Below, piece after piece: positions 7,648-16,746 of a stretch of DNA of 34,098 nucleotides. Where the stretch lies: the NCBI GenBank assembly GCA_020027645.1, contig JAHKKM010000023.1:1-34098 (forward strand). Direction: 5' to 3'. The number at the start of each line of letters is the position of its first letter. Within the stretch, counting starts at the first letter, position 1. The notes under the pieces are model-generated. The model had not been told where the DNA came from and did not search any database. It saw nothing but the letters and a program-made list of their open reading frames with translations. The position numbers were made by a program, and so were the translations under genes. Source of the DNA: Pseudomonadota bacterium (lineage in GTDB: Bacteria; Pseudomonadota; Gammaproteobacteria; Steroidobacterales; Woeseiaceae).

Positions 7648-9204
7648 TTACATGCCAACCGCCGTATCCGACCGATCGACAGCAACATCCGGCTCGCCGG
7701 AAACGGCCTCCCCGCCCCTGCTGTGCAGTCGGAGCTCGCGTTTGGACTTGGCCTGATCGTTTCGCACCAGCTCGAGTCTTTTCAGGTATTCCTCGGTCAC
7801 ATTGGCGGTGACGTACTCGCCGGAGAAGCACGAGGTGTCGAACTCACGAATTTCGGAGTTGTCATGACGCACGGAACGAATCAGGCCGTGCAGATCAAGA
7901 TAAATCAGCCGGTCGGCGCCGATGATCTTCTGAATTTCCGGCACTGTGCGCCCACTGGCGACCAGTTCCGTTACGGCCGGCATATCGATGCCGTAAACAT
8001 TGGGGAAGCGTACCGGCGGTGCCGCGGAGGCGAAATAGACCCTGCGTGCGCCCGCTTCGCGCGCAAGCTTGATGATCTGCTTCGAAGTCGTGCCGCGCAC
8101 AATCGAATCGTCGACCAGCAGCACATTCTTGCCGCGAAACTCGAGATCGATGGCATTCAGCTTGTGCCGCACCGACTTGGTACGCTCAGCCTGGCCCGGC
8201 ATGATGAATGTGCGCCCTATGTAACGATTCTTGATGAAGCCTTCGCGGTATTTCACGCCGAGGTGATACGCAACCTGCCCGGCTGAGGTGCGGCTGGTGT
8301 CCGGTATCGGAATCACGACGTCGATATCGTGATCGGGCCACTCGCGAACGATCTGCCCGGCGAGTTGCTCGCCCATGCGCAGGCGTGCCTTGTAAACCGA
8401 CAGATTGTCGATGATCGAATCCGGCCGTGCAAAATAGACAAACTCGAAGATACAGGGCGCGTAGCGCGTCGCGCCTGCGTACTCGCGACTGTGCATTACA
8501 CCGTCGTTGTCGAAGAATACGACCTCGCCCGGCCGTATATCGCGCAGGCGCTTGAATTGCAGAATATCGAGCGCAACGCTTTCCGATGCCACCATGTACT
8601 CCATGCCGGCGGCAGTTTCCCTTTGTCCGATGACGATCGGACGAATGCCGTTGGGGTCGCGAAACGCGACGATACCGTGGCCAATAATCATTGCAACGAC
8701 GGCATAGCCGCCGGAGCAACGCCGGTGTACCGCAGCGACCGCATCGAAAATCTGCTCCGCGGTCGGCTTGCCATTGATACGATTCTGTAATTCGTGTGCA
8801 AAGACGTTGAGCAACACTTCGGAATCCGACCCGGTGTTCAGGTGCCGGCGGTCGTCGCGGATCAGCAGTTGTGAAAGCTCATGACTGTTGGTCAGGTTAC
8901 CGTTATGCGCGAGGCAGATGCCGTACGGTGAGTTGACGTAAAAGGGTTGCGCTTCCGCGGAGCGGGCGCCACCGGCGGTCGGGTATCGCACGTGGCCGAT
9001 ACCCACATTGCCGGTGAGCCGCAGCATGTGGCGCTGATGAAAGACATCGCGGACCAGGCCGTTGCTCTTGCGCACATTCAGGCCATCCTCGCCCCAGGTC
9101 ACGATCCCCGCCGCATCCTGACCGCGATGCTGCAATACCGTCAGGGCATCGTAGATGGCCTGGTTAACGGGCCCCTTGCCAACGATTCCTACTATGCCAC
9201 ACAT
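7648..9204 (-). CDS. purF: PurF, amidophosphoribosyltransferase
   Basis: First committed enzyme of purine synthesis; makes phosphoribosylamine from PRPP and glutamine. At 518 residues it is close to the E. coli enzyme. MCGIVGIVG places the catalytic Cys directly after the initiator Met, so no propeptide is needed. The Ntn-hydrolase glutaminase domain (about 1-230) is followed by a phosphoribosyltransferase domain with the PRPP loop [13 protein letters not shown]. The C-terminal tail (after about residue 470) is poorly conserved. It is 42 bp downstream of cvpA, the classical cvpA-purF pairing, at the end of the accD-folC-dedD-cvpA series. Confidence 0.98.
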   Translation of the reverse strand: MCGIVGIVGKGPVNQAIYDALTVLQHRGQDAAGIVTWGEDGLNVRKSNGLVRDVFHQRHMLRLTGNVGIGHVRYPTAGGARSAEAQPFYVNSPYGICLAHNGNLTNSHELSQLLIRDDRRHLNTGSDSEVLLNVFAHELQNRINGKPTAEQIFDAVAAVHRRCSGGYAVVAMIIGHGIVAFRDPNGIRPIVIGQRETAAGMEYMVASESVALDILQFKRLRDIRPGEVVFFDNDGVMHSREYAGATRYAPCIFEFVYFARPDSIIDNLSVYKARLRMGEQLAGQIVREWPDHDIDVVIPIPDTSRTSAGQVAYHLGVKYREGFIKNRYIGRTFIMPGQAERTKSVRHKLNAIDLEFRGKNVLLVDDSIVRGTTSKQIIKLAREAGARRVYFASAAPPVRFPNVYGIDMPAVTELVASGRTVPEIQKIIGADRLIYLDLHGLIRSVRHDNSEIREFDTSCFSGEYVTANVTEEYLKRLELVRNDQAKSKRELRLHSRGGEAVSGEPDVAVDRSDTAVGM

Positions 9205-9246
9205 TGATTAAATCGCTTGTTTTTCATGAGTTTACTCGGGGTCCCA

Positions 9247-9762
9247 CTACCCGGACCCTGCAACGCCGGACGCAACGGCTGGCAGCAGGATATCGGCCCC
9301 CTTCGGTGCCATGACGCGAATCCAGTCTGCCACTATTTCACCGTAGGGAATCAGCACCGATTTCTGCCACCAGGGATCATTGTTGAAGTTGGCGAACTGC
9401 CCGGCAATGATGAATACGGCCAGCAATACCACACCACGACAAAACCCGAACATCATGCCGAACACGCGATCGGTGCCGCTCAGCACCGACAGGCGCACGA
9501 GCCTGGACACGCCCCAGCTGATCAACCCGCCCAGCGCCAAAATAACCGTAAACAACAGCAGCCGGCCGAACCAGACCTGCAGTTCGCCCGAGCTCAACCA
9601 CGATTCGGACAGCGTTCCGGCCTGGGGACCGAAATGCATCGCTGCCCAGACAGCAATCAATAGCGTCGCAATCGATATCGCTTCCTTGACGAAGCCGCGC
9701 ACGAAGCCGATGACGACTGAAACGATGATGGCAAGGGCGATGACAATGTCTGCAACGGGCAT
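9247..9762 (-). CDS. cvpA: CvpA family inner-membrane protein
   Basis: Small integral membrane protein of the colicin V production family; in enterics it is tied to colicin V export and envelope stress, with the exact role unsettled. The 171 residues contain four hydrophobic segments: near 5-25, 28-50 (VKEAISIATLLIAVWAAMHF), 70-90 (LLLFTVILALGGLISWG) and 105-128 (FGMMFGFCRGVVLLAVFIIAG). The glycine/arginine motif GFVRGFVKE is typical. Its position just before purF is the strongest support for the name. A 104-bp spacer with an inverted repeat separates it from dedD. Confidence 0.93.
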   Translation of the reverse strand: MPVADIVIALAIIVSVVIGFVRGFVKEAISIATLLIAVWAAMHFGPQAGTLSESWLSSGELQVWFGRLLLFTVILALGGLISWGVSRLVRLSVLSGTDRVFGMMFGFCRGVVLLAVFIIAGQFANFNNDPWWQKSVLIPYGEIVADWIRVMAPKGADILLPAVASGVAGSG

Positions 9763-9784
9763 CTGAGACAGCTTATCGGCGAAC

Positions 9785-9840
9785 CGTCACCGGTGGGGAA
9801 TGTGATTTGCCGGGGATTCTAACAGAACATCCCGGTGACG
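9785..9840. repeat. Inverted repeat between dedD and cvpA
   Basis: Nine-base perfect arms CGTCACCGG (9785-9793) and CCGGTGACG (9832-9840) with a 38-nt spacer. A second small hairpin, GCCTCA/TGAGGC (9861-9879), overlaps the dedD stop codon. Neither has a T-run, so they are not classical terminators. They could slow transcription or protect mRNA between dedD and cvpA-purF, but no function can be shown. Confidence 0.45.
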
Positions 9841-9866
9841 CATCATGCCATCACGGCAATGCCTCA

Positions 9867-10472
9867 TCAGGGGTGAGGCACGACCTGAGACGCATGACCC
9901 GCCGATTTCAGTTTGGCAGCGACAGCCTCTGCTGCATCACGGTCTTTCTGCGGGCCTATGCGAACGCGGTGCAACGAGCTATCGCCAGTCTTGATCTGGC
10001 TGAGAAACGCAGCATAGCCCTGTTTGCGCAACTCGGCCGCAAGGCGTTCTGCATTCTCCTGATTCGAAAAGCTGCCAAGCTGCACAGCCCAGAGGCCGGT
10101 CTCCGATGTTGCTGTTCCGGTCGAAGCTGGCGCCGCCTCTGGCACAGGCTGCCGTAACGGCTCGTTTCGTGCCGGCTGCGAATCCGGCTGCGATGTTGGC
10201 TCGGCTGCCTTGGCCTGAGTTGTCCCGGCGCCAGCCGGCGCCTGCTGTGACGGGGCCGGGCTGCTGGCGGATGGCACTGGCTCATCGCGGTCGCGATCGA
10301 GCACGATCGTTTGCTGTTTCTGAGCCTCGCTGTTCTGGCCCGGCAAAAGCAGCGATTCGCTGATGACTTCGGACTGGTCAGCAGGGCCATCCAGAAATAC
10401 CGGGACGATGATGACGGCGAATACAACCAGAACGATGACGCCAATGATGCGCTCTTTCAATGCTCTGTCCAT
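9867..10472 (-). CDS. dedD: DedD-like SPOR-domain cell-division protein
   Basis: Bitopic inner-membrane protein that binds denuded septal peptidoglycan through a SPOR domain and supports constriction. In 201 residues it has a short cytoplasmic N-terminus (MDRALKER), one membrane helix (IIGVIVLVVFAVIIVPVFL), a long Pro/Ala/Gln-rich periplasmic linker, and a C-terminal SPOR domain (about 125-201: WAVQLGSFSNQENAERLAAELRKQGY through VRIGPQ). I took the ATG at 10470-10472 because the transmembrane helix must be near the N-terminus; the open frame continues upstream only as a shadow of folC. folC ends 22 bp upstream. The folC-dedD-cvpA order is standard. Confidence 0.93.
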   Translation of the reverse strand: MDRALKERIIGVIVLVVFAVIIVPVFLDGPADQSEVISESLLLPGQNSEAQKQQTIVLDRDRDEPVPSASSPAPSQQAPAGAGTTQAKAAEPTSQPDSQPARNEPLRQPVPEAAPASTGTATSETGLWAVQLGSFSNQENAERLAAELRKQGYAAFLSQIKTGDSSLHRVRIGPQKDRDAAEAVAAKLKSAGHASQVVPHP

Positions 10473-10494
10473 TTGGAATTCATCTCGTTGTTGC

Positions 10495-11814
10495 TCAGGA
10501 ACCAGGTTTCCGATGCGCTGGCCCGGATTGGCGGCGCGAGTATAGCGCATCAAGCGCCGGACCGACCACGTAGAACGAGCCGCACACCAGCGTGACATCA
10601 TCCGTGTCGGCACGCAGCGCTGCTTCATCCAGTGCCAACTCGATGCTGTCGGCAACCAGGCAGGGTTTGTTACAAATCTGTGCGACTGTTGTCGCGAGTT
10701 CCAAAGCGGGCTTGGCACGCGGCGACCGGGCGGTGACCGCAATCCAGCTGTCGACAATCGGACGCAACGGTTGCACCACCGCGTCCACATCCTTGTCCGC
10801 GAGCATGCCGATTATCGCGATGATCCGTCGCGTCGCATACGCCGCCTGCAGGCTTTCTGCGAGCACGCGCGCGGAATCGGCATTGTGCGCGACATCCAGC
10901 AACCAGTCCCGCCCGCTGTGCACGGTCTGCCAGCGGCCCGCCAGCGACAGCGAACCGAGTACGGCATTGATCGTGTCCTTCTGCAACAGCTCATGCATCC
11001 CCAGCGCCTCGAGTAATGTCAGCACCGCGGCGGCGTTTTCGATTTGTACGGTCGCGCCCAGCGATGGCGGCAGCAATCCGCTGATGCTGCTGCGACGGCC
11101 GGACCATCCCCACAGAGCGCCAGGTTGTGTACCTCGCTCGACATGGTAGTCCCGGCCCGCGACCAGCAGGTCGGCACCGATTTCTGCGGCGCGCTGCTCG
11201 ACCGAGCGCGGCAGGTTTGCAGAGCCGAACACAAAAGGCCGGCCCGGTCGCAGGATGCCGGCTTTTTCAGCCGCGATGGTCTCGACATCGTGGCCCAGCC
11301 ATTCGCAATGGTCGAGGCTGACATTGGTAATGATCCCGCCATCGGGATCGACAGCATTGACCGCGTCCAGCCGGCCGCCCATGCCGATTTCCAGCACCAG
11401 CGCATCGACACCCCGGCTTTCGAATACACACAGCGCGGCCAGTGTGCCGAATTCGAAATAGGTGAGAGGGACTCCCTGGCGCGCCGCCGCGACGCGCTCG
11501 AATGCAGCCACGATTTCCGCATCTGTACAGTCCGTGCCATTGACCCTGATGCGCTCGTTGTACTTCTGAAGGTGCGGCGAGGTATAGCAACCGACCTGCA
11601 GCGACCTGCGGCGCAGGAACGCCTCCAGCATGGTGACGCAAGAGCCCTTGCCGTTGGTGCCGGCGACATGCAGGACCAGGTCCGGGCGTTTGGGATCCAG
11701 TCGCCCGAGCACCTCGGAGACGCGTTCGAGACCCAGCTGGATCTCATTGGGTGTGAGCGTTGCCAGCCAGGCCAGCCACTGATCGAGGTCACGAAGCGAA
11801 CCGCTGCGCGTCAT
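10495..11814 (-). CDS. folC: FolC, dihydrofolate / folylpolyglutamate synthase
   Basis: Bifunctional ATP-dependent ligase that adds glutamate to dihydropteroate and then to folates. In 439 residues it shows the Mur-ligase-like P-loop VAGTNGKGS, the folate loop region around YTSPHLQKYNERIRVNG, the GMGGRLDAVNAVD motif, and a C-terminal Rossmann-like domain (DVAHNADSAR, AIIGMLADKD). The chosen ATG (11812-11814) gives MTRSGSLRDLDQWL; the open frame extends about 33 codons further upstream but that part overlaps accD and is not conserved-looking. It starts 19 bp after accD and ends 22 bp before dedD, in the usual operon order. Confidence 0.97.
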   Translation of the reverse strand: MTRSGSLRDLDQWLAWLATLTPNEIQLGLERVSEVLGRLDPKRPDLVLHVAGTNGKGSCVTMLEAFLRRRSLQVGCYTSPHLQKYNERIRVNGTDCTDAEIVAAFERVAAARQGVPLTYFEFGTLAALCVFESRGVDALVLEIGMGGRLDAVNAVDPDGGIITNVSLDHCEWLGHDVETIAAEKAGILRPGRPFVFGSANLPRSVEQRAAEIGADLLVAGRDYHVERGTQPGALWGWSGRRSSISGLLPPSLGATVQIENAAAVLTLLEALGMHELLQKDTINAVLGSLSLAGRWQTVHSGRDWLLDVAHNADSARVLAESLQAAYATRRIIAIIGMLADKDVDAVVQPLRPIVDSWIAVTARSPRAKPALELATTVAQICNKPCLVADSIELALDEAALRADTDDVTLVCGSFYVVGPALDALYSRRQSGPAHRKPGS

Positions 11815-11833
11815 GGAAGGGCGCGCCGGAAAT

Positions 11834-12697
11834 TCAGACGGACGGCTTCGGCCGCTGCTCGAGCTTGGCCAGCAGATCCGCGATCTGCTCGCGAAGTTTC
11901 CGCCGGTCGACAATCATATCGATTGCGCCATGATCCAGCAGGAACTCGCTGCGCTGGAACCCTTCCGGCAAGGTTTGTCGAACCGTCTGCTCGATGACCC
12001 TGGGTCCGGCAAATCCGATCAGGGCCTTGGGTTCGGCGATATTGACGTCCCCGAGCATCGCCAGGCTAGCGGACACTCCGCCGGTGGTCGGATCGGTCAT
12101 CACGGAGATGTATGGAATCCTGTTTCGGCCGAGTTCAGCGATAGCTGCTGCGGTCTTTGCCATTTGCAGGAGGGAGAACAGCGCCTCCTGCATGCGCGCA
12201 CCACCGCTGGCGGAAAAGGAAATCAATGGCACACGCGTCTCGATACAGTGCCTGGCCGCCCGGCAGAATCGTTCGCCGACCACGGAACCCATCGAGCCGC
12301 CCATGAACGAAAATTCGAAAGCGCACGCAACCACGGGATGGCCAAGCAATGTACCCCTTGCCGCGACCAGTGCATCTTTCTCGCCGGTCATTTTCTGCGC
12401 CTGCAACAGCCGGTCCCGGTAGCGTTTGCTGTCGCGAAACTTCAGCGGGTCCTGTGGCTCGAGATTGGCGCCGATTTCCTCGATCGATTCCTCATCGAGA
12501 AAATATGCCAGCCGCTGTCTTGCACCGATCCGCATGTGATGATCGCATTTCGGGCATACATAAAGGTTGCGTTCGAGCTCGGTGCGATAGAGTTGCGCAT
12601 CGCAGTGTGGACACTTGATCCAGATTCCCTGCGGCACAGACCGGGTTCGGTTCTCGGTTTTGATGCGCGACGGCATCAGTTTTTCAAACCAGCTCAT
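11834..12697 (-). CDS. accD: AccD, acetyl-CoA carboxylase carboxyltransferase beta subunit
   Basis: With AccA it transfers carboxyl from biotin to acetyl-CoA, making malonyl-CoA for fatty-acid synthesis. The 287 residues begin with the usual [12 protein letters not shown], then a four-cysteine zinc ribbon (KCPHC ... CPKC, residues about 28-52) and the crotonase-like core with [11 protein letters not shown] and the glycine-rich [15 protein letters not shown]. The family is intact in length. Its ATG overlaps the TGA of the truncated truA by four bases (ATGA). In Pseudomonas trpF lies between truA and accD, and in E. coli dedA does; here neither is present. Confidence 0.97.
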   Translation of the reverse strand: MSWFEKLMPSRIKTENRTRSVPQGIWIKCPHCDAQLYRTELERNLYVCPKCDHHMRIGARQRLAYFLDEESIEEIGANLEPQDPLKFRDSKRYRDRLLQAQKMTGEKDALVAARGTLLGHPVVACAFEFSFMGGSMGSVVGERFCRAARHCIETRVPLISFSASGGARMQEALFSLLQMAKTAAAIAELGRNRIPYISVMTDPTTGGVSASLAMLGDVNIAEPKALIGFAGPRVIEQTVRQTLPEGFQRSEFLLDHGAIDMIVDRRKLREQIADLLAKLEQRPKPSV

Positions 12698-13260
12698 AGG
12701 CCCACATCATATACGAATATCGGGGATGCACCCCAGACCCGGCTGGTCCGAAGGCAAGGCCGTACCGGGCTTTTTGACTGGCAGCCGGCGGCCCGGAATG
12801 CGGAAAAATCGTGCTCGCCGTGCAGGCACTTTGCAGCTACACGCATTCTTTCGATTGCAAGTGGCCGATGCAGCCACCAGGCCCTGTGGCGGTGAAGGGC
12901 CGACCGGACATTCCGATTCAGGATGAGATAACGATAGCTGCGCGATTGCGCAGAGTAGCGTGCGTGAAAATCGTCCCCGACCGATGACGCCCAGCGGGCA
13001 TTGATGTCCGCGGGCAGGTTGCTGTTGACGCCGAGCAGCCAGCCACGCAATGAGCGCGAGGCAGCGGAATCGAAATGCACAACCTGCCCCGATGCATGCA
13101 CGCCGGCGTCTGTGCGGCCGGCGCATATTGCTTCGACCGGGTGGTTGGCAACCGCGGCAATCGCTTCTTCGACCAGCGACTGAATACCGATGCCGCTCGT
13201 TTGCTTTTGCCAGCCGTTATACGCTGTGCCGTCGTATTCGATGCCGAGGGCAATTCGCAT
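12694..13260 (-). CDS. truA: TruA, tRNA pseudouridine(38-40) synthase, C-terminally truncated
   Basis: TruA isomerises uridines 38-40 in the anticodon arm of many tRNAs. The N-terminal part is well preserved: [18 protein letters not shown], catalytic Asp51 in [16 protein letters not shown], and [18 protein letters not shown]. The alignment to the family stays sensible through FVYDV, but then the frame ends after two residues. The E. coli protein continues for about 80 more residues, beginning with a segment like KANAFVHHMVRNIVG. The stop overlaps the accD ATG, so no room is left for the missing part, and I find it in neither other frame. A deletion is the simplest reading. Whether 188 residues suffice for activity is doubtful. 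The start at 13258-13260 is secure. Confidence 0.85.
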   Translation of the reverse strand: MRIALGIEYDGTAYNGWQKQTSGIGIQSLVEEAIAAVANHPVEAICAGRTDAGVHASGQVVHFDSAASRSLRGWLLGVNSNLPADINARWASSVGDDFHARYSAQSRSYRYLILNRNVRSALHRHRAWWLHRPLAIERMRVAAKCLHGEHDFSAFRAAGCQSKSPVRPCLRTSRVWGASPIFVYDVGL

Positions 13261-13301
13261 TGCTGGGTCCGGGAGTGGAAGACAGCGACGCCTTCCGTAA
13301 A

Positions 13302-16300
13302 CTAGTTAGGCAGGGAATCCAGTAGTTTCTGTGCCTGCTGACGCTGGCCCGCGTCGCCCTCATCGAGAACTTCCTCGAGAATGCTGCGGGCGCCAGCCGG
13401 GTCTCCCATATCGACATAGGCCCGCGCCAGGTCCAGTTTCGTGCCGACCTCGGTCATGGTCCGTGCATCGTGCAAGTCGTCAGAAATATCTTCGGGAGTA
13501 AGCGCCTGGGTCGGCGAGGTGTCCTCATCGTCATCCAGATCACGTGCAGCCGCCCCACGCTTGATTCGCGGCTGCTCCACTGTCCGGTCGGTACGCTTCT
13601 GATTGACAGTGTCGCCCATGCCGCTCACCTTCAGCGCCGCTGTCAGATCGTCGAGATCGAGATCCACGTCGGTGCTGCCGGCTGGCAGGGCCGGCAATTC
13701 GCCGGTTTCATCCATCAGGTTGTTGCCGGTGAACATACTCTTCGGCAACGCCTCGGTCTTCGCGAAGTCGAAACCGTCGTCGTCAGAACTCAACAATGTG
13801 GACTCGTCGTCGTCCATCGGCGCGAGCATGGTCCTTTCTTCATCTGACAGAGACGACCCGATGTCGTTGCCCGTGGCAACCGCCATGTCGTCGCTCAATA
13901 CCTGGGTCATGCCGGTGGCATCGAGCAGGCTTCGGTCGATCTCGAGGCCGACGTCGGTGTCTTCTTTTTCATCACCGCCACCGAACGCGGCATGCAATCC
14001 GGTATCCGAAACTTCCGGGTTCTTGCCCGTGGACGCCGTGTCATCGAATTCATCCAGCGAGACGTTTCGACCCGTTTCGTCAAGGTCACTGTCGAATTGC
14101 AGCGTACGACTTTCGGAGGTGTCATCGAGATCTGACAGGTCAATGACATCGTCGTCATCGGCCGCCATGTCCGCGCCGCCGAGGCCCGCAAGATCCAGAT
14201 CGAGGTCATCGAGGTTGATCTCGGCGGTCGCGTCCTTCCTGCCCTCGTCGTCATCGAAGCCTGCCAGCGCCGTCTCGTCATTGTCCGCCAGGGACGGCAA
14301 CTCGCCGGTGGCTTCAATGGCGGCGAACTGCTGCTCGATAGTGGGCGTCTCGACCGTACGGCTCGATTTCGTCAACTTGATGGTCGGGCTTTCCATGGTC
14401 GTACTTGCGCTACGCGACGCCGGCATCTCGCGCGTGCTCGATGCTGATATATCCTCTTCTTCATCGAAGCTGAAATCGATGCCGCCGGTGCGATCACTGA
14501 TCGCCGGCCTGCCGCCGCTGTCGGCGCCGAGATCGATAACGTCGCTGGCCATGCCATCGAGGCCACCGGCGAAGTCCATGTCGAGCGCACCCGCTTCGTC
14601 CATCCCGCCTTCGAAAGACAGGTCGACGGCACGGGTTGCAGCTCCTGCGCTCACGCCCGAGAACATCTCGTGGTCGCCCGCGATCTGCTGCCCCATGATG
14701 ACGACCTTGCCCCAGTCGGCGTTGTCGCCACCGGCAACCGCCTTCATGCGCGTTGCCGCGTCGATGAACGCGTCCCGGTTGCCCCAGACGTAATAGATTT
14801 CACACAGTTTGGCCAGCAGGTCCTGGCGTTCGGGTTCAATCGACAGTGCGCCGTTGATCAGGTCTGCCGCCTGGTCGTACAGGCCGTAGGCCATGTGGAA
14901 GTCGGCTTCTGCGACCGGATCGGACTGGTCCAGGTTGATTGCGGTTTCGCTGCTGAAGGTATCCTCGAGCGACTCGACAGCGGCACTCGCTGAGGTCTCC
15001 GCACTGGCAGCGGCTTTTGCCGCGCGGCGTGAAGTTGCTCGCAGGTCATCCCGATTTGCGGGACCCCTGCCCTGTTCAACCACCACAATTGCGGTGTCGT
15101 CCTCGCGGGCGAGTGCGCGCAGCCTTTCGGTTGAGGCAAGGGATTCACTGTCCGCGTCGTCTGCATCCAGTGCACTCCATACACCGGTAGAATCTTCGGA
15201 ACTGCGGTTGGCGGCACGTCGGGCAAACCAGACGAGAATCGCCAGCACGACGATGAGTGCACCGCCGATCGCACCCCAGATACCAGTGACTGCCGCAAGA
15301 ATCTTGTCGAGCAATCCGGGTTGCTCGGGCCGCCTGATGATCCGGGGCACTTCCGGCTTGGCTGCTTCGGTCTCGGCATCTGCAGCCGTCTCGTCCTCTG
15401 CCTCAGCCTCGTCTTCGGCCATGACATCGTCGGCAGTCTCGTCGACCGGCACTTCGTCTTCCGCAACCACATCCTCGGCTGGCGGCTCTTCACCGCGAAG
15501 TTGCGCCAGTTCCGCTCGCAACGCCGCGAGTTCGTTATCCTCGATTTCGATCAGGGCTTCCTGATCCGCAAGAATTCCTTCTATTTCCCGGATGCGATCC
15601 TCAACCGGGTCGCCAGTCGAAATGTCGCGCGAATCCGCGCTCGCTTCTTCGCCGGTATCAGCTGTGTCCGTGCTGTCCGTGGCCGGCGCTTGAGTGCTGT
15701 CGTAGGCGGTCTGTTCCTCGTCCGGCGGTACCAGCGTCAGGCTGGGTTGCGTGCGGGTGATCCCGGTCGATCCGCTCCACGATTCGTGCTGACGCGACAC
15801 CTCGGCCTCCGCGTCACCCCGGCCGATACGGAATATGTCATCCGCGCTCGGAATTCGCAGGCTGGCGCCGGCCGACATGACGTTGATATTCCCTGCAAAA
15901 GCCTCCGGGTTCGCTTCGAATATTGCCAGCATGGTCTGATTCATAGTCAGCCGGCTGTCGGGCCGGACCCGCTGCGCGATGCCCCACAGCGTGTCGCCGC
16001 GCTGTACAAGAACCTCGTTTCCGGGGCTCGCATCAAACGGGCGCGTCTCCTCGGCCGGCTCGCTGCTCACGGGCGGAGTACTGCGCGGCGCTGTCACTGC
16101 CGGCGATGAGTACTCTGGTTCGATTTCGGGTTCGGGTTCGACCGGCTGGCTAACGTGTGGCCGCTCGATCTGTCCGCTGTCCACCTGCGCTGACCTTGTG
16201 GGCGGGATCACCGCCTGCGGCGCTTGGGCGACCGGCGGTGGTGCGAAGGTCGGCGGATCGAGCAACAGGGTGTATTCACGCAGCAACCGGCCACGTGTCC

Positions 16301-16643
16301 AGGAGGCTTCGACGAGAAACGTAACAAACGGCTCGCGGATCGGGTCCACCGAGCTGACCCGGATGACATTGCCTTCGGCACGACCGGACTTGGAGACCTC
16401 GAACTGCAGGCGGGTCAGGAACAGCGGGCGATCGATGCCGTAGCGGTCAAAGGTTTCGGCGGACGCAAGCTGTACCTTGATATTGTTGAGTTCCTCGGGG
16501 GTGGCGGACAAAAGCTCGATTTCGGCGCGCAACGGTTCGTTCAAGGCGGAACTCAATCGTATATCGCCAAGACCCAGCGCCCAGATGTCACTGGCAAGGA
16601 ACAGCGCCGGTATCAGCCATATACGGTTAAGTCTTCGAGACAT
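13302..16643 (-). CDS. fimV: FimV/HubP-like LysM polar hub protein
   Basis: Large inner-membrane protein that binds peptidoglycan and organises type IV pili or polar machinery. Its 1113 residues show a signal peptide (MSRRLNRIWLIPALFLASDIWA), the FimV N-terminal domain (LGLGDIRLSSALNEPLRAEIELL), a LysM module (about 215-275: VQRGDTLWGIAQRV to LRIPS), a coiled coil (about 355-385), one membrane helix (LLDKILAAVTGIWGAIGGAL and on, about 440-475), a very acidic Asp/Glu-rich cytoplasmic part, and the C-terminal FimV domain (GTKLDLARAYVDMGDPAGARSILEEV). I placed the start at ATG 16641-16643, with GGAGA 8 nt before it, 24 codons inside the longest frame. Neighbours asd and truA are as in Pseudomonas. 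A second, shorter FimV-like gene lies at 26728. Confidence 0.94.
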   Translation of the reverse strand: MSRRLNRIWLIPALFLASDIWALGLGDIRLSSALNEPLRAEIELLSATPEELNNIKVQLASAETFDRYGIDRPLFLTRLQFEVSKSGRAEGNVIRVSSVDPIREPFVTFLVEASWTRGRLLREYTLLLDPPTFAPPPVAQAPQAVIPPTRSAQVDSGQIERPHVSQPVEPEPEIEPEYSSPAVTAPRSTPPVSSEPAEETRPFDASPGNEVLVQRGDTLWGIAQRVRPDSRLTMNQTMLAIFEANPEAFAGNINVMSAGASLRIPSADDIFRIGRGDAEAEVSRQHESWSGSTGITRTQPSLTLVPPDEEQTAYDSTQAPATDSTDTADTGEEASADSRDISTGDPVEDRIREIEGILADQEALIEIEDNELAALRAELAQLRGEEPPAEDVVAEDEVPVDETADDVMAEDEAEAEDETAADAETEAAKPEVPRIIRRPEQPGLLDKILAAVTGIWGAIGGALIVVLAILVWFARRAANRSSEDSTGVWSALDADDADSESLASTERLRALAREDDTAIVVVEQGRGPANRDDLRATSRRAAKAAASAETSASAAVESLEDTFSSETAINLDQSDPVAEADFHMAYGLYDQAADLINGALSIEPERQDLLAKLCEIYYVWGNRDAFIDAATRMKAVAGGDNADWGKVVIMGQQIAGDHEMFSGVSAGAATRAVDLSFEGGMDEAGALDMDFAGGLDGMASDVIDLGADSGGRPAISDRTGGIDFSFDEEEDISASSTREMPASRSASTTMESPTIKLTKSSRTVETPTIEQQFAAIEATGELPSLADNDETALAGFDDDEGRKDATAEINLDDLDLDLAGLGGADMAADDDDVIDLSDLDDTSESRTLQFDSDLDETGRNVSLDEFDDTASTGKNPEVSDTGLHAAFGGGDEKEDTDVGLEIDRSLLDATGMTQVLSDDMAVATGNDIGSSLSDEERTMLAPMDDDESTLLSSDDDGFDFAKTEALPKSMFTGNNLMDETGELPALPAGSTDVDLDLDDLTAALKVSGMGDTVNQKRTDRTVEQPRIKRGAAARDLDDDEDTSPTQALTPEDISDDLHDARTMTEVGTKLDLARAYVDMGDPAGARSILEEVLDEGDAGQRQQAQKLLDSLPN

Positions 16644-16746
16644 AGTGTTTTTTCTCCAGCACCCCAATTTTCCCGGTTGACAGCAACGTCCCGGAACTCG
16701 AATCTCGATCGGCAATCGCCCGGCAGGTTTGGTGGTGAACTATAGC

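Noticed and set aside
10473-10790. Upstream extension of dedD (106 codons)
   Set aside because: It lies over folC in another frame and would put the membrane helix far from the N-terminus, against the family plan.
11815-11913. Upstream extension of folC (about 33 codons)
   Set aside because: It overlaps accD in another frame and the added residues do not look like FolC; the ATG at 11812-11814 fits the family.
13603-14793. 396-codon plus-strand frame opposite fimV, rich in Ser and Pro
   Set aside because: It is the complement of the Asp/Glu-rich part of fimV, which produces long serine-rich antisense frames; no ribosome site or family match.
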